Positions 7,006 to 15,589 of a stretch of DNA of 32,955 nucleotides are shown in pieces (positions within the stretch are counted from its first letter, which is position 1; every line of letters starts with the position of its first letter). The translations under genes were made by a program, and so were the position numbers. Origin of the DNA: an uncultured Fusobacterium sp. (GTDB taxonomy: Bacteria; Fusobacteriota; Fusobacteriia; Fusobacteriales; Fusobacteriaceae); NCBI GenBank assembly GCA_900542625.1, contig UQOH01000015.1, positions 1 through 32,955 on the forward strand. Reading direction: 5' to 3'. The notes under the pieces are model-generated. The model saw nothing but the letters and a program-made list of their open reading frames with translations. It was not told the DNA's origin and ran no database searches.

Positions 7006-7201
7006 ATATAGAAAATAAAATTTGAATATTAACAATAAAAAAGACATCTGAATTCATTTAGTTAAAACTATTAATCAAATTAAAAATATTCATATCTGAG
7101 AGTTCCATTATAAAATTATAATTTTTGAGAACTGTATACACCTGTTTAAGCCAATTTTAAAATTTTTTAATCAGAAATAAGACAAAAAAATAAAAAAATA
7201 G
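7006..7201. other. Intergenic region upstream of the sulfoquinovose operon
   Basis: About 200 bp of very AT-rich DNA with no ORF. It holds a perfect 12-bp palindrome TAGTTAAAACTA (7059-7070), similar in style to ROK-family operators. It also holds a compound inverted repeat, AGTTC...GAACT (7101-7133) enclosing ATTATA-AAAT-TATAAT. Either could be a control site for the operon promoter that follows; neither is proven. Confidence 0.35.
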
Positions 7202-7230
7202 TTGACAAATTAAAAAACATTAATTATAAT
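7202..7230 (+). promoter_or_regulatory. Promoter of the sulfoquinovose operon
   Basis: TTGACA (7202-7207), 17 bp, TATAAT (7225-7230): a perfect consensus, so strong repression is expected when the substrate is absent. The 5' untranslated region of about 60 nt contains overlapping TTAATTAATTAA-type sequence and the ribosome site TAGGAGG. Confidence 0.85.
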
Positions 7231-7299
7231 TCTATTACAAGAATTGATTAAACAAATTAATTAATTAAAATAAAAATAATTTTTTTAGGAGGCTAGATT

Positions 7300-7977
7300 A
7301 TGAAATATTTTTTAGACAGTGCAAAATTAAATGAAATTGAGTATGCTTATGAGCATTATGGAATTGATGGAGTTACTACTAATCCAAGACACATTATGTT
7401 AAGCGGAAAACCATTTTTAACAGTAATACAAGATTTGGCAGCATGGGTAAAAGAAAAAGGAATTGAAGGATATGAAAAATTCCCTATATCAGTAGAAATT
7501 AACCCACACTTAAATAAATGGGAAGACATGGTAATGGAAGGTAAAAAAATATCAGCTTATTCTTCTAACTTTGTAATTAAAATCCCTTGTACAGAAGATG
7601 GATTAATTGCAGCAAGAAAATTAGAAAAAGAAGGAGTAAGAACTAATGTTACATTAGTATTTTCACCTTCACAAGCTATCCCTGTTGGAAAATTAGATGC
7701 TAAATTCGTATCTCCATTTGTAGGATGGAAAGAAAATGCCGGTGACGATGCAATGAACTATATAAGCGACATATGTGAAATTTACAGAAAACACAACTTC
7801 AACACAGAAATTATAGTTGCAGCAGTAAGAAACGGAAAACAAATAGCAGAAGCAGCTAAAATGGGAGCTCATATAGTTACTTGCGGATTAGATGTTTATA
7901 AAGCAAGCTTCGAACATCCATTCACAACTTATGGACTTGGAGTATTTACAAAAGCTTGGGATGAAACAACAAAATAA
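7300..7977 (+). CDS. sftT: 6-deoxy-6-sulfofructose transaldolase (sulfo-TAL pathway)
   Basis: A 225-residue single-domain class I aldolase of the short FSA-like transaldolase family. The Schiff-base Lys94 lies in FVIKIPCTEDGL, and the conserved early motif is GVTTNPRHI (residues 24-32). Ordinary members have TTNPS, so Arg30 here may help to hold the sulfonate (inference). The expected reaction transfers the three-carbon dihydroxyacetone unit of 6-deoxy-6-sulfofructose to glyceraldehyde 3-phosphate. It yields fructose 6-phosphate, which enters glycolysis, and sulfolactaldehyde. It is the first gene of the operon, and the neighbouring reductase, isomerase, GH31 and TauE genes support the sulfoglycolytic role over a housekeeping one. 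Confidence 0.88.
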   Translation: MKYFLDSAKLNEIEYAYEHYGIDGVTTNPRHIMLSGKPFLTVIQDLAAWVKEKGIEGYEKFPISVEINPHLNKWEDMVMEGKKISAYSSNFVIKIPCTEDGLIAARKLEKEGVRTNVTLVFSPSQAIPVGKLDAKFVSPFVGWKENAGDDAMNYISDICEIYRKHNFNTEIIVAAVRNGKQIAEAAKMGAHIVTCGLDVYKASFEHPFTTYGLGVFTKAWDETTK

Positions 7978-8002
7978 GACTAAAGTAAAAGGAGATATTC
8001 AA

Positions 8003-8857
8003 ATGAAAATAGGATTTGTTGGATTAGGACTTATGGGAAAACCTATGAGCATAAATATAATAAAAAAATCTGGAATGCCTGTAATGGTATTTGATTTAGA
8101 TAAAGAAAAAACAGCTGCAGTTGCAGCTGAAGGCGGAGAAGCAGCTTCTTCTATAAAAGAGATAGGAGAAAAATGTGATGTTATAGTTTCTATGGTTCCA
8201 AAAAGTGAGCATGTAATATCTGTTTATAATGAACTTCTTCCAACAGCTGAAGAGGGAAAAATATTCATTGATATGAGTACAATAGACCCTCAAGTTTCAA
8301 GAGAGCTTTCAGTAAAAATTAAAGAAAAAGGTGCAGTAATGATAGATGCTCCGGTAGTAAAATCTGTACCTGCAGCAGAGTCAGGAACACTTGGAATATA
8401 TGTCGGAGGATGTAAAGAGGCTTATGCAAAAGTTGAAAATATATTAAAATGTATGGGAAGCAATATAATTCATCTTGGAGATAACGGAGCAGGGCTTACA
8501 ATGAAACTTTGCCACAATACTCTTGTTTCTGAAATTCAAAACGGAGTTAATGAAATGATAACTCTTGCTGAAAAATCAGGAATAAATGTAGAAAACTTTA
8601 TGACAGCAGTATCTTATGGAGGAGCTCAAAATTTCTATCTGGATACTAAAGGAAAAGTTATAGCAGAAAGAAATTTCAAAACTGCATTCTCAGTTGAAAA
8701 TATGAATAAAGACGTAAACCTTACAGCAGCACTTGTAAAAGGATTGGGACTTAACCTTCCGGGAGTTGAAGTAGCAAGAAAAGTTTATGCAGAAGCTATG
8801 GAATCAGGTTATGGAAAAGAAGATTTCTCAGCTACTTTCAAAGTAGTAAATAAATAA
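8003..8857 (+). CDS. Sulfolactaldehyde reductase (beta-hydroxyacid dehydrogenase family)
   Basis: A 284-residue NAD(P)-dependent 3-hydroxyacid dehydrogenase. The Rossmann motif GLGLMG is at residues 7-12 and catalytic Lys168 is in GAGLTMKLCHN. The substrate loop, usually DAPVSGG, reads DAPVVKSVPAAESG; Lys120 takes the place of the sulfonate-binding Arg of the E. coli YihU loop. The expected reaction is reduction of sulfolactaldehyde to 2,3-dihydroxypropanesulfonate (DHPS), which re-oxidises NADH as fits a fermenting anaerobe. The ATG at 8003 is chosen for its AAAGGAG site; the open frame extends upstream to 7892 but overlaps sftT. It lies 25 bp after sftT. Confidence 0.88.
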   Translation: MKIGFVGLGLMGKPMSINIIKKSGMPVMVFDLDKEKTAAVAAEGGEAASSIKEIGEKCDVIVSMVPKSEHVISVYNELLPTAEEGKIFIDMSTIDPQVSRELSVKIKEKGAVMIDAPVVKSVPAAESGTLGIYVGGCKEAYAKVENILKCMGSNIIHLGDNGAGLTMKLCHNTLVSEIQNGVNEMITLAEKSGINVENFMTAVSYGGAQNFYLDTKGKVIAERNFKTAFSVENMNKDVNLTAALVKGLGLNLPGVEVARKVYAEAMESGYGKEDFSATFKVVNK

Positions 8858-8886
8858 TTTCTAAAAAATAAATTAGGAGTGGAAAA

Positions 8887-10227
8887 ATGAATAATTTTAA
8901 AGTAATATTTGTACCAATCGGAGTACCTACTTTTCATTTAGAAAGTGCAAATGATCAATTTAATAAATCAGTAAACATGATAAAAAATATAACAGATAAA
9001 GGAGTTTATCCTGAAGCGCCGTTATTATCAATAGATGATCTTAAAGCTTTTATAAAAGGACAAAATCCGGATTTGGTTATTCTTCAAAATACTACATTTG
9101 CTAACTCAGCTTATGCAAGTGAAGTAGTAAAAGAGTTCAGCTGTCCGATAGTACTTTGGACTTTAAGAGAACCTGTAATTGATGGAGGAAGACTGAGATT
9201 AAATTCATTAACAGGAGCTTATTCAGCAGGAAATCTTTTCCATCACACAGGAAGAGAAAGTTTTGAATATATTTTTGGAGCTCCGACAGAAGAATCAACA
9301 ATTTCAAAAATGACAGCATGTATTAAAGCTGCTCAAATGAAAAAGGAATTAAGAAGTTTAAATATGGCAAGCATAGGTCATACACCACAAGGATTTGGAT
9401 TTGGAAGAGGGCTTGATGCAGAACTGTTAAAGAATTTTGGAATCAACCTTATTTCAATAGAAGCAAGAGAACTTATAAACAAAGCTAAATCTTATTCAGA
9501 AAATGAATATGCAGAGCTTTTAGAAGAAGCAAATAAAAAAATGACAGGTCTTTGTAATACTCCTGCTGAAAATGTAGATAAATTTGTAAGAGTATATAAA
9601 GCATATAAAGACTTTGTAGAACAAAATAATGTTAAAGCAATAGCATCAAGATGCTGGCCTGATTATTTTGTTGAATATGGAGCTCCTGTATGCGGAGTCC
9701 TTGCAATGCTTAATGACAATTTAGTTGCAGCTTCTTGTGAATCAGATTTAATGGGTTCTTTATCAATGTACATTGGAATGGGATTCACAAACAGTCCTGT
9801 ATTTTTTGGAGATCCGGTATCTCTTGATGAAAATAAAAATACAGTAACATATTGGCATTGCGGAACAGCTGCATGTTCTCTTGCAAGAAAAGACAAAGGA
9901 GCAGAAGTTGGAGTTCACCCAAACAGAAAAATAGGACCAACAATGGAATTTGGATGTAAACCGGCTGAAAATGTAACAGTTTTCAGAATAGGAAGAAAAC
10001 CGGATGGACAATATAGATTTTTTATTGCAAAAGGTGAAGCTTTAGATGAACCTAAACAGTTTTTAGGAACTTCAGTAGTAGTAAAAACAGAAAACAGTTC
10101 TTTAGCTGTAATAGAAAACAGTGTAAAAGATGGATGGGAACCACATTTTGCAGTAGTTTACGGAGATGTTTCTAAAGAGCTTGAAATTTTAGCACATCTT
10201 TTAAATATGGAAGTCTGCAAATACTAA
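8887..10227 (+). CDS. Sulfoquinovose isomerase (L-fucose/L-arabinose isomerase family)
   Basis: A 446-residue protein of the fucose/arabinose isomerase-like fold. There is an N-terminal alpha/beta region (VIFVPIGVPTFHL, then DLVILQNTTFANSA), a middle region with SRCWPDYFVEYGAPVC and SCESDLMGS, and a C-terminal domain with YWHCGTAACSLA and GVHPNRKIGPTMEFG. Glu and Asp in CESD and the conserved His residues are likely metal ligands. In sulfo-TAL clusters such a protein converts sulfoquinovose to 6-deoxy-6-sulfofructose. That is the expected role between the transaldolase and the DUF4867 gene. The family alone would not settle the substrate; the neighbourhood does. Confidence 0.82.
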   Translation: MNNFKVIFVPIGVPTFHLESANDQFNKSVNMIKNITDKGVYPEAPLLSIDDLKAFIKGQNPDLVILQNTTFANSAYASEVVKEFSCPIVLWTLREPVIDGGRLRLNSLTGAYSAGNLFHHTGRESFEYIFGAPTEESTISKMTACIKAAQMKKELRSLNMASIGHTPQGFGFGRGLDAELLKNFGINLISIEARELINKAKSYSENEYAELLEEANKKMTGLCNTPAENVDKFVRVYKAYKDFVEQNNVKAIASRCWPDYFVEYGAPVCGVLAMLNDNLVAASCESDLMGSLSMYIGMGFTNSPVFFGDPVSLDENKNTVTYWHCGTAACSLARKDKGAEVGVHPNRKIGPTMEFGCKPAENVTVFRIGRKPDGQYRFFIAKGEALDEPKQFLGTSVVVKTENSSLAVIENSVKDGWEPHFAVVYGDVSKELEILAHLLNMEVCKY

Positions 10228-10250
10228 TATAAAAATAAAAGGAGACAGAT

Positions 10251-10919
10251 ATGCTTGATAGATTAAAAGAGTTAAATGAATTTTCTGTTTTCTCATGTGA
10301 TGATAAAGAATTTAAAGAATTTGGTCAAGTAATAACCGGATATGATTTTGAGGAATTAAAAGAGTATGCTGAAAAGCATACTCCAATTCCTGAAACAGGA
10401 AATATATATGTAGCATCAGATGCAGAAATGGAAAAATTAGCAGTTTATGAAGAGGTAAAAAACAATATATACGGCGGAATGGACATAGAGTTTGGTTATT
10501 GCAATGGAAATAACTCTTTATTAAACGGACTTGAGTATCATAAAGGAAGTGAAATAAATGTTGCAGTAACAGATATAGTACTTCTTTTGGCTCATGTAAA
10601 CGATATAGAAAACGGAAAGATAGACAGTTCTAAAGTAAAAGCATTTTATATTCCAAAGGGAAAAGTAATTGAAGTATATCAGACTACAATGCACTTTTCT
10701 CCATGCAAATTAAGTGATTCAGGATTTAAATGCATAGTAATTCTTCCAAGATATACTAATACAGATATTGATTTAGAAAATAAAAAAATAATTTTTGAAG
10801 AAGATAAATATTTATTTAAAAGAAATAAATGGCTTTTAGTTCACAATGATAAACAAGACTTTATAAGCAGGGGAGCTTATGAGGGTATCACTGGTAAAAA
10901 CTTAAAAGTTAAATACTAA
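10251..10919 (+). CDS. DUF4867 family protein
   Basis: A 222-residue protein matching the DUF4867 pattern. The start MLDRLKELNEFSVFSC leads to FKEFGQVITGYDFEEL, then IPETGNIYVAS. The central part has YGGMDIEFGYCNGNN, LEYHKGSEINVAVTDIVLLL and YQTTMHFSPC. The His and Glu residues in EYHKGSE and the later MHFSPC look like cupin-type metal or sugar ligands. Members often travel with sugar isomerase genes, and this one is wedged between the SQ isomerase and the symporter (23-bp gap before it). A sugar epimerase, mutarotase or isomerase helper is plausible. The function is not established. Confidence 0.8.
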   Translation: MLDRLKELNEFSVFSCDDKEFKEFGQVITGYDFEELKEYAEKHTPIPETGNIYVASDAEMEKLAVYEEVKNNIYGGMDIEFGYCNGNNSLLNGLEYHKGSEINVAVTDIVLLLAHVNDIENGKIDSSKVKAFYIPKGKVIEVYQTTMHFSPCKLSDSGFKCIVILPRYTNTDIDLENKKIIFEEDKYLFKRNKWLLVHNDKQDFISRGAYEGITGKNLKVKY

Positions 10920-10974
10920 AAAAAAATAGGGAATGGAAAACTGACATTATAGGAGAAACAGAAGGAGGTAGAAA

Positions 10975-12708
10975 GTGTTATTAACTGTTGTATCATTTAT
11001 ATTTTTTACAGCATTGGTTGCTGTAATTTCATGGTGGAAAACAAAAGAGGAAAAACTAGATACTGCTGATGGATATTTCTTGGCAGGAAGAGGACTATCA
11101 GGAATTGTTATTGCAGGTTCAATGCTTTTAACTAATATATCAGCAGAGCAGATAGTTGGACTAAGCGGACAGGCATATATGAAAAATATCACAGGAATGG
11201 CTTGGGAATCAACAGCAGCAATAGCTACAGTAATGTTGGCAGTGTTCTTCCTACCATACTATCTGAAAAGAGGATTTACTACAATGCCACAGTTTTTGGA
11301 AGAGAGATATGATGCAGCAACAAGAAAAATTATATCTCTTCTTCTGTTAACTGGTTATGTTTTAATATCAACACCGGCAGCTTTATATGCAGGAGCAGTA
11401 GCATTCAACCAAGTATTTGACCTTGAAAGTATGCTTGGTGTAAGTTATGTTCAATCTATATGGATTCTTGTATGGGTTATTGGTATAATTGGAAGTATTT
11501 ATGCAGTGTTTGGAGGATTAAAGGCAGTTGCAGTTTCAGATACTATTAATGGTATCGGACTTGTAGTAGGAGGACTTGCAGTTCCTTTCTTCGGGTTACT
11601 GTATCTTGGAAAAGGAAGTATAGGAGCAGCGTTAACACAAATAGCAACAACTCATACAGATAAAATTAATGCTATAGGAGGGCCGACAGATCCTATTCCT
11701 TTTGGAACAATATTTACAGGTATGATATTTGCAAATATGTTCTACTGGTGTACTAACCAAGTTTTAATTCAAAGAACTCTTGGTGCGGAGAATTTAAAAG
11801 AAGGACAAAAAGGAGTTCTTTTATCAGGGTTTATGAAAATATTAATTCCTGTAATAGTATCCCTTCCAGGTGTAATTGCATTCCATATTTTTGGCGGAGA
11901 AGCTAACTTAGGAGATGCTGCTTATCCAAAACTGGTTGCAACAGTTCTTCCTAAATATTTAGTTGGATTCTATAGTGCAGTTATTTTTGGAGCTGTTTTA
12001 AGTACATATAACTCACTTTTAAACAGTGCTGCAACTTTATTCTGTTTTGATGTATACAAACCAATGTTTGCACCGGACATCACAGATGAAAAACTTATAA
12101 GAGTTGCTAAAATAGTTGGAACATTCCTTGCATTATTCAGTATGTTTGTAGCTCCATTTACAATGTATGCTCAAGGCGGATTATTTGAGGTAATGAGAAG
12201 ATTTACAGGATTCTTTAATATTCCTACAATCTGTATAGTTCTTGTTGGTTTATTCTCTAAGAAAACAACAGCTTTAAGTGCTAAAGTAGTAATCTTTACT
12301 CACTTAATTCTTTATACAGTATTAATATTCATAATAAAAATAAAATTAAATTATGTTCACGTAATGGGATTATTATTTGTATTTGAAGTTATATTAATGA
12401 ATATTATTTCAAAAGTAAAACCAGCAGAAAAAGATTATGAAGAGCCTGAATCTGAACCTCATGTAGATATGAAACCATGGGAAAAACTTCCTTTAGTTTC
12501 AACATTATTAATGGGATTGCTAGTATTCGTATATATTTTCTTATCTCCTATTGGTGTTGTATCAGATGCAAAAGAAGCAGGTGATATTGTTGGACCAAAC
12601 TTTAAGTTTGCAATGATTGGTTTACTTGTATTTATGGGAGCATTCTATAAATTTATGACAGTAAAAACTAAAAAATCTATTCTTTTAGCAGCAGGTGCGA
12701 TAAAATAA
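10975..12708 (+). CDS. Sodium:solute symporter (SSS/SLC5), probable sulfoquinovose importer
   Basis: A 577-residue inner-membrane transporter of the SSS family with about 13-14 membrane segments. It has the N-terminal signature ADGYFLAGRGLSG, then SMLLTNISAEQIVGLSG, consistent with the sodium-binding region. It starts at GTG, supported by the excellent site GAAGGAGG seven bases upstream. A hydrophilic loop (about residues 480-505, KPAEKDYEEPESEPH) precedes the last membrane segments. In this operon it should import sulfoquinovose or its glycerol glycoside with sodium. Substrate is inferred from context. Confidence 0.88.
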   Translation: MLLTVVSFIFFTALVAVISWWKTKEEKLDTADGYFLAGRGLSGIVIAGSMLLTNISAEQIVGLSGQAYMKNITGMAWESTAAIATVMLAVFFLPYYLKRGFTTMPQFLEERYDAATRKIISLLLLTGYVLISTPAALYAGAVAFNQVFDLESMLGVSYVQSIWILVWVIGIIGSIYAVFGGLKAVAVSDTINGIGLVVGGLAVPFFGLLYLGKGSIGAALTQIATTHTDKINAIGGPTDPIPFGTIFTGMIFANMFYWCTNQVLIQRTLGAENLKEGQKGVLLSGFMKILIPVIVSLPGVIAFHIFGGEANLGDAAYPKLVATVLPKYLVGFYSAVIFGAVLSTYNSLLNSAATLFCFDVYKPMFAPDITDEKLIRVAKIVGTFLALFSMFVAPFTMYAQGGLFEVMRRFTGFFNIPTICIVLVGLFSKKTTALSAKVVIFTHLILYTVLIFIIKIKLNYVHVMGLLFVFEVILMNIISKVKPAEKDYEEPESEPHVDMKPWEKLPLVSTLLMGLLVFVYIFLSPIGVVSDAKEAGDIVGPNFKFAMIGLLVFMGAFYKFMTVKTKKSILLAAGAIK

Positions 12709-12739
12709 AATATATAAGCTTTAAAAATTGGAGGGTATA

Positions 12740-13507
12740 ATGAAACTTATTATAAATGAAAAAGAATTAGAATTATTTGTAAATGACAGAAAAATAGTTT
12801 CTCATTCGTCAAAGAACCCATTTATTTTTGCAGGAAAAGGTGAAGCTACATTTGATATGTATAGAGGAAATTACGACATAAAAGATTATGTTATTGAAAG
12901 AATAGGTTTAACAGAATTTGAAGCTGCCGGTGAAAATAAAGTTAAATTTTTCAGAGGAGAAGAATTTTTAGTAACAGAATTTATTGAAAAAGAGGGAAGA
13001 GTTTATATAAACTTTTTAGAATCTTCAAATGATTTAAACAGATATTGGTTCAGAATATGCGCTGATAAAGAAGAAAAGGTATATGGATGTGGGGAGCAGA
13101 TGTCTCATTTTAACCTTAGAGGGAAAAATTTCCCTCTTTGGACATCAGAGCCGGGTGTTGGAAGAAATAAAAAAACTTACACTACATGGCAGGCAGATGT
13201 AAAAGACAGAGCAGGAGGAGATTATTATACAACTTATTATCCTCAGCCTACTTATGTATCAACTAAAAAATATTATCTTCATATGGAAACAACTGCTTAT
13301 GCAGATTTTGATTTTAGAAATGATAATTTTCATGAATTACAAGTATGGCATAAACCGGAATTCATAATGATAGAAACAGCAGATACATATTTGGAACTTA
13401 TTGAAAAATTAACAGCTTATTTTGGAAGACAGCCAAAACTTCCGGAATGGGTATACAATGGAGTTCTTTTAGGAATTCAAGGCGGAACAGATTTAGTTAT
13501 TGAATAG
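12740..13507 (+). CDS. N-terminal part of the split sulfoquinovosidase
   Basis: Residues 1-255 of the GH31 protein up to the amber codon. This covers the N-terminal beta-sandwich domain (motifs YGCGEQMSHFNLRG, FPLWTSEPGVGR) and the first strand of the catalytic barrel (VLLGIQGGTDLVIE). On its own it has no catalytic acid and would be inactive. Confidence 0.6.
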   Translation: MKLIINEKELELFVNDRKIVSHSSKNPFIFAGKGEATFDMYRGNYDIKDYVIERIGLTEFEAAGENKVKFFRGEEFLVTEFIEKEGRVYINFLESSNDLNRYWFRICADKEEKVYGCGEQMSHFNLRGKNFPLWTSEPGVGRNKKTYTTWQADVKDRAGGDYYTTYYPQPTYVSTKKYYLHMETTAYADFDFRNDNFHELQVWHKPEFIMIETADTYLELIEKLTAYFGRQPKLPEWVYNGVLLGIQGGTDLVIE

Positions 13508-14728
13508 ATGAATAAAGCAATAGAAGCAGGTGTAGAAGTTGCAGGTCTTTGGTGTCAGGACTGGCAAGGAATTAATATAACTTCTTTCGGAAAAAGATTA
13601 TGGTGGAACTGGAAATGGTCAGAAGAAACTTATCCTGGACTTGACAAAAAAATATGGGAATTAAAAGAAAAAGGAATAAGATTTTTAGGATATATGAATC
13701 CATTCTTTATTGAAAATGACACTTATTATCAGGAAGCAGAAGCAAATGGGTATCTAGCAAAGGATCAAAACGGAAATGATTATAAAGTAGATTTTGGTGA
13801 ATTCAACTGCGGTATAGTTGATTTTACCAACCCAGATGCTTTTGAATGGTATAAAGAAAAAATCAAAAAAGATTTAATAGAGTTTGGTCTTGACGGATGG
13901 ATGGCAGATTTTGGTGAATATCTTCCAAGTGATGCTGTTTTAAAAAATGGTACAGGAGAATTAATGCACAATGCATGGCCGGCTCTTTGGGCAAAAGCTA
14001 ATTATGAGGCTGTAAAAGAAACAGGAAATCTTGAAAAAATAGTTTACTTCATGAGAGCAGGATATACTGGAAATCAAAAATACTGTACTCTTATGTGGGC
14101 AGGAGATCAATGTGTTGACTGGTGTATAGATGATGGACTTGCATCTGTTATAGTTGGAGCTCTTTCAGTAGGAATGGTTGGAAATGCTCTTACTCACAGT
14201 GATATAGGAGGATATACAACTCTTCATGGTTTAAAAAGAAGCAAGGAACTGTTTATGAGATGGGCAGAAATGGGAGCATTTACTCCGTTTATGAGAACTC
14301 ACGAAGGTAACAGACCTGCTGATAACCACCAATTTGATACAGACATGGAAACTTTAAAACATCTTGCAAGAATGACAAAAGTTTATAAAAAATTAGTGCC
14401 TTATACAAAAGATATAGTTGCAGCTGCATCAGAGAAAGGTATACCGGTACAAAGACCTCTGTTCATGCACTACGAAGATGACAAGGAAACATATGATATT
14501 CAATATCAATATCTGTATGGACCTGATATTTTAGTAGCTCCTGTTTATAATCAGGGAGAAACTGTAAAAGAATTATATCTTCCGGAAGACACTTGGATTC
14601 ACATCTGGACAGGAAAAGAATATAAAGGCGGACATATAAGTATTGAAGTTCCAATGGGATATCCCGCTGTATTCTATAGAAAAAATTCTTCTTACAAATC
14701 TTTATTTGAAGAAGTAAAAAATATTTAA
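13508..14728 (+). CDS. C-terminal catalytic part of the split sulfoquinovosidase
   Basis: This is 406 residues from the ATG immediately following the TAG (TAGATG). It carries every GH31 catalytic and sulfonate-binding residue, including Arg30 and Trp33 of this fragment. There is no Shine-Dalgarno upstream, so translation would depend on termination-reinitiation or readthrough. Without the N-terminal sandwich and the first barrel strand it is unlikely to fold alone. The two pieces could associate if both are made. Confidence 0.6.
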   Translation: MNKAIEAGVEVAGLWCQDWQGINITSFGKRLWWNWKWSEETYPGLDKKIWELKEKGIRFLGYMNPFFIENDTYYQEAEANGYLAKDQNGNDYKVDFGEFNCGIVDFTNPDAFEWYKEKIKKDLIEFGLDGWMADFGEYLPSDAVLKNGTGELMHNAWPALWAKANYEAVKETGNLEKIVYFMRAGYTGNQKYCTLMWAGDQCVDWCIDDGLASVIVGALSVGMVGNALTHSDIGGYTTLHGLKRSKELFMRWAEMGAFTPFMRTHEGNRPADNHQFDTDMETLKHLARMTKVYKKLVPYTKDIVAAASEKGIPVQRPLFMHYEDDKETYDIQYQYLYGPDILVAPVYNQGETVKELYLPEDTWIHIWTGKEYKGGHISIEVPMGYPAVFYRKNSSYKSLFEEVKNI

Positions 14729-14744
14729 TTAAAATAAAAGATAA

Positions 14745-14776
14745 GCTGTTGTAATTTGTAAAAGAAATACAACAGC
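14745..14776 (+). terminator. Hairpin between the GH31 and TauE genes
   Basis: GCTGTTGTA pairs with TACAACAGC around a 14-nt loop, followed by CTCTTTCTTT. The T-rich tail is interrupted, so this may be a partial terminator that lowers expression of the exporter and regulator genes. Confidence 0.6.
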
Positions 14777-14803
14777 CTCTTTCTTTAAATTAATGGAGGA
14801 AAA

Positions 14804-15514
14804 ATGTTAAAAGATGGGTTGTTTTTGATAGTAATTTTTCTGACTAATATAATACAAGGAATAACAGGTTTTGCAGGAACTGTGCTTGCAATGCCTCCAA
14901 GTATTCTTTTGGAGGGGATAAATGTTGCTAAACCAATTTTAAATATACTTGGGCTTTTAGCATCTGTGTGGATTGTAATTATTTCTTATAAGGATTTAAA
15001 TAAAAAAGAATTTATAAAAGTTATGGGAATAATGTTTTTAGGACTTTTAGCAGGGATATATATATATTCAAAACTTCCTGTTCCTATACTTTTAAAAATA
15101 TATGCTGTATTTGTTATACTTATAGCTTTAAAAGGATTGCTGGTAAAAAAAGAGGTAGAACTGCAGGAATGGATTTTAAACAGTATCGTTTTTGCAGCAG
15201 GAATTATTCATGGTATGTTTGTATCAGGAGGACCTCTGCTTATAATTTATGCAGCACAGAAATTTAGAGAAAAATCTGAATTCAGAGCAACAGTTTCATC
15301 AGTATGGATAATTTTAAATTCATATTTAGCTTTTGATCATTGGAAAGCAGGATTATTTACTTCTGAAACAATAACAAAACTTTGGTGGGGTATTATTCCT
15401 TTGCTGGTTGGAATGTTTATAGGAAATATACTTCACAAAAAAATGAGTCAGAAAACCTTTCTTTTAATAACTTATATTCTGTTAATAATCTCAGGATTAA
15501 CTTTGTTAATCTAA
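14804..15514 (+). CDS. TauE/SafE family exporter, probable DHPS exporter
   Basis: A 236-residue inner-membrane protein with about 7-8 membrane segments. The TauE/SafE repeats are visible: the first with GITGFAGTVLAMP (residues 19-31), the second with GIIHGMFVSGGPLLIIYAA. This family exports sulfite and organosulfonates. In sulfoglycolytic operons it is taken to release the C3 sulfonate end product, here DHPS. The ribosome site is TGGAGGA. It lies 75 bp after the GH31 gene, beyond a hairpin. Confidence 0.85.
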   Translation: MLKDGLFLIVIFLTNIIQGITGFAGTVLAMPPSILLEGINVAKPILNILGLLASVWIVIISYKDLNKKEFIKVMGIMFLGLLAGIYIYSKLPVPILLKIYAVFVILIALKGLLVKKEVELQEWILNSIVFAAGIIHGMFVSGGPLLIIYAAQKFREKSEFRATVSSVWIILNSYLAFDHWKAGLFTSETITKLWWGIIPLLVGMFIGNILHKKMSQKTFLLITYILLIISGLTLLI

Positions 15515-15589
15515 AATTATGTTGTTAAATATAAAAAATAAGAGTATTATATATAAAGAAGAAGTTATTATTTAAATAGGAGCAGGGAA

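Larger units (their letters stand above)
12740..14728 (+). pseudogene. yihQ: GH31 sulfoquinovosidase interrupted by an in-frame TAG
   Basis: Read through one TAG (13505-13507), the sequence is a full-length GH31 alpha-glycosidase of about 662 residues. It aligns with E. coli YihQ over its length with no net insertion or deletion at the stop. The enzyme splits sulfoquinovose from sulfoquinovosyl glycerol or diacylglycerol. Family hallmarks remain intact after the stop: LWCQDW, the sulfonate-binding Arg and Trp in GKRLWWNW (Arg301/Trp304 in YihQ), the nucleophile Asp in MADFGEYLP, the acid/base Asp in WAGDQ and the HSDIGGYTT loop. No other damage is visible in either part, so this is a very recent mutation, a programmed or suppressed stop, a sequencing error, or a split that works through reinitiation at the ATG right after the TAG. 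The start at 12740 follows a GGAGGG site; there is no signal peptide, so the enzyme is cytosolic. Confidence 0.85.

Noticed and set aside
7892..8002. N-terminal extension of the sulfolactaldehyde reductase reading back into the transaldolase gene
   Set aside because: The extension overlaps the transaldolase end. The Rossmann start MKIGFVGLGLMG with its ribosome site fixes the start at 8003.
12740..14728. Two unrelated genes in place of a broken GH31
   Set aside because: Both frames align end to end with one YihQ-type protein, with exactly one stop codon and no shift.
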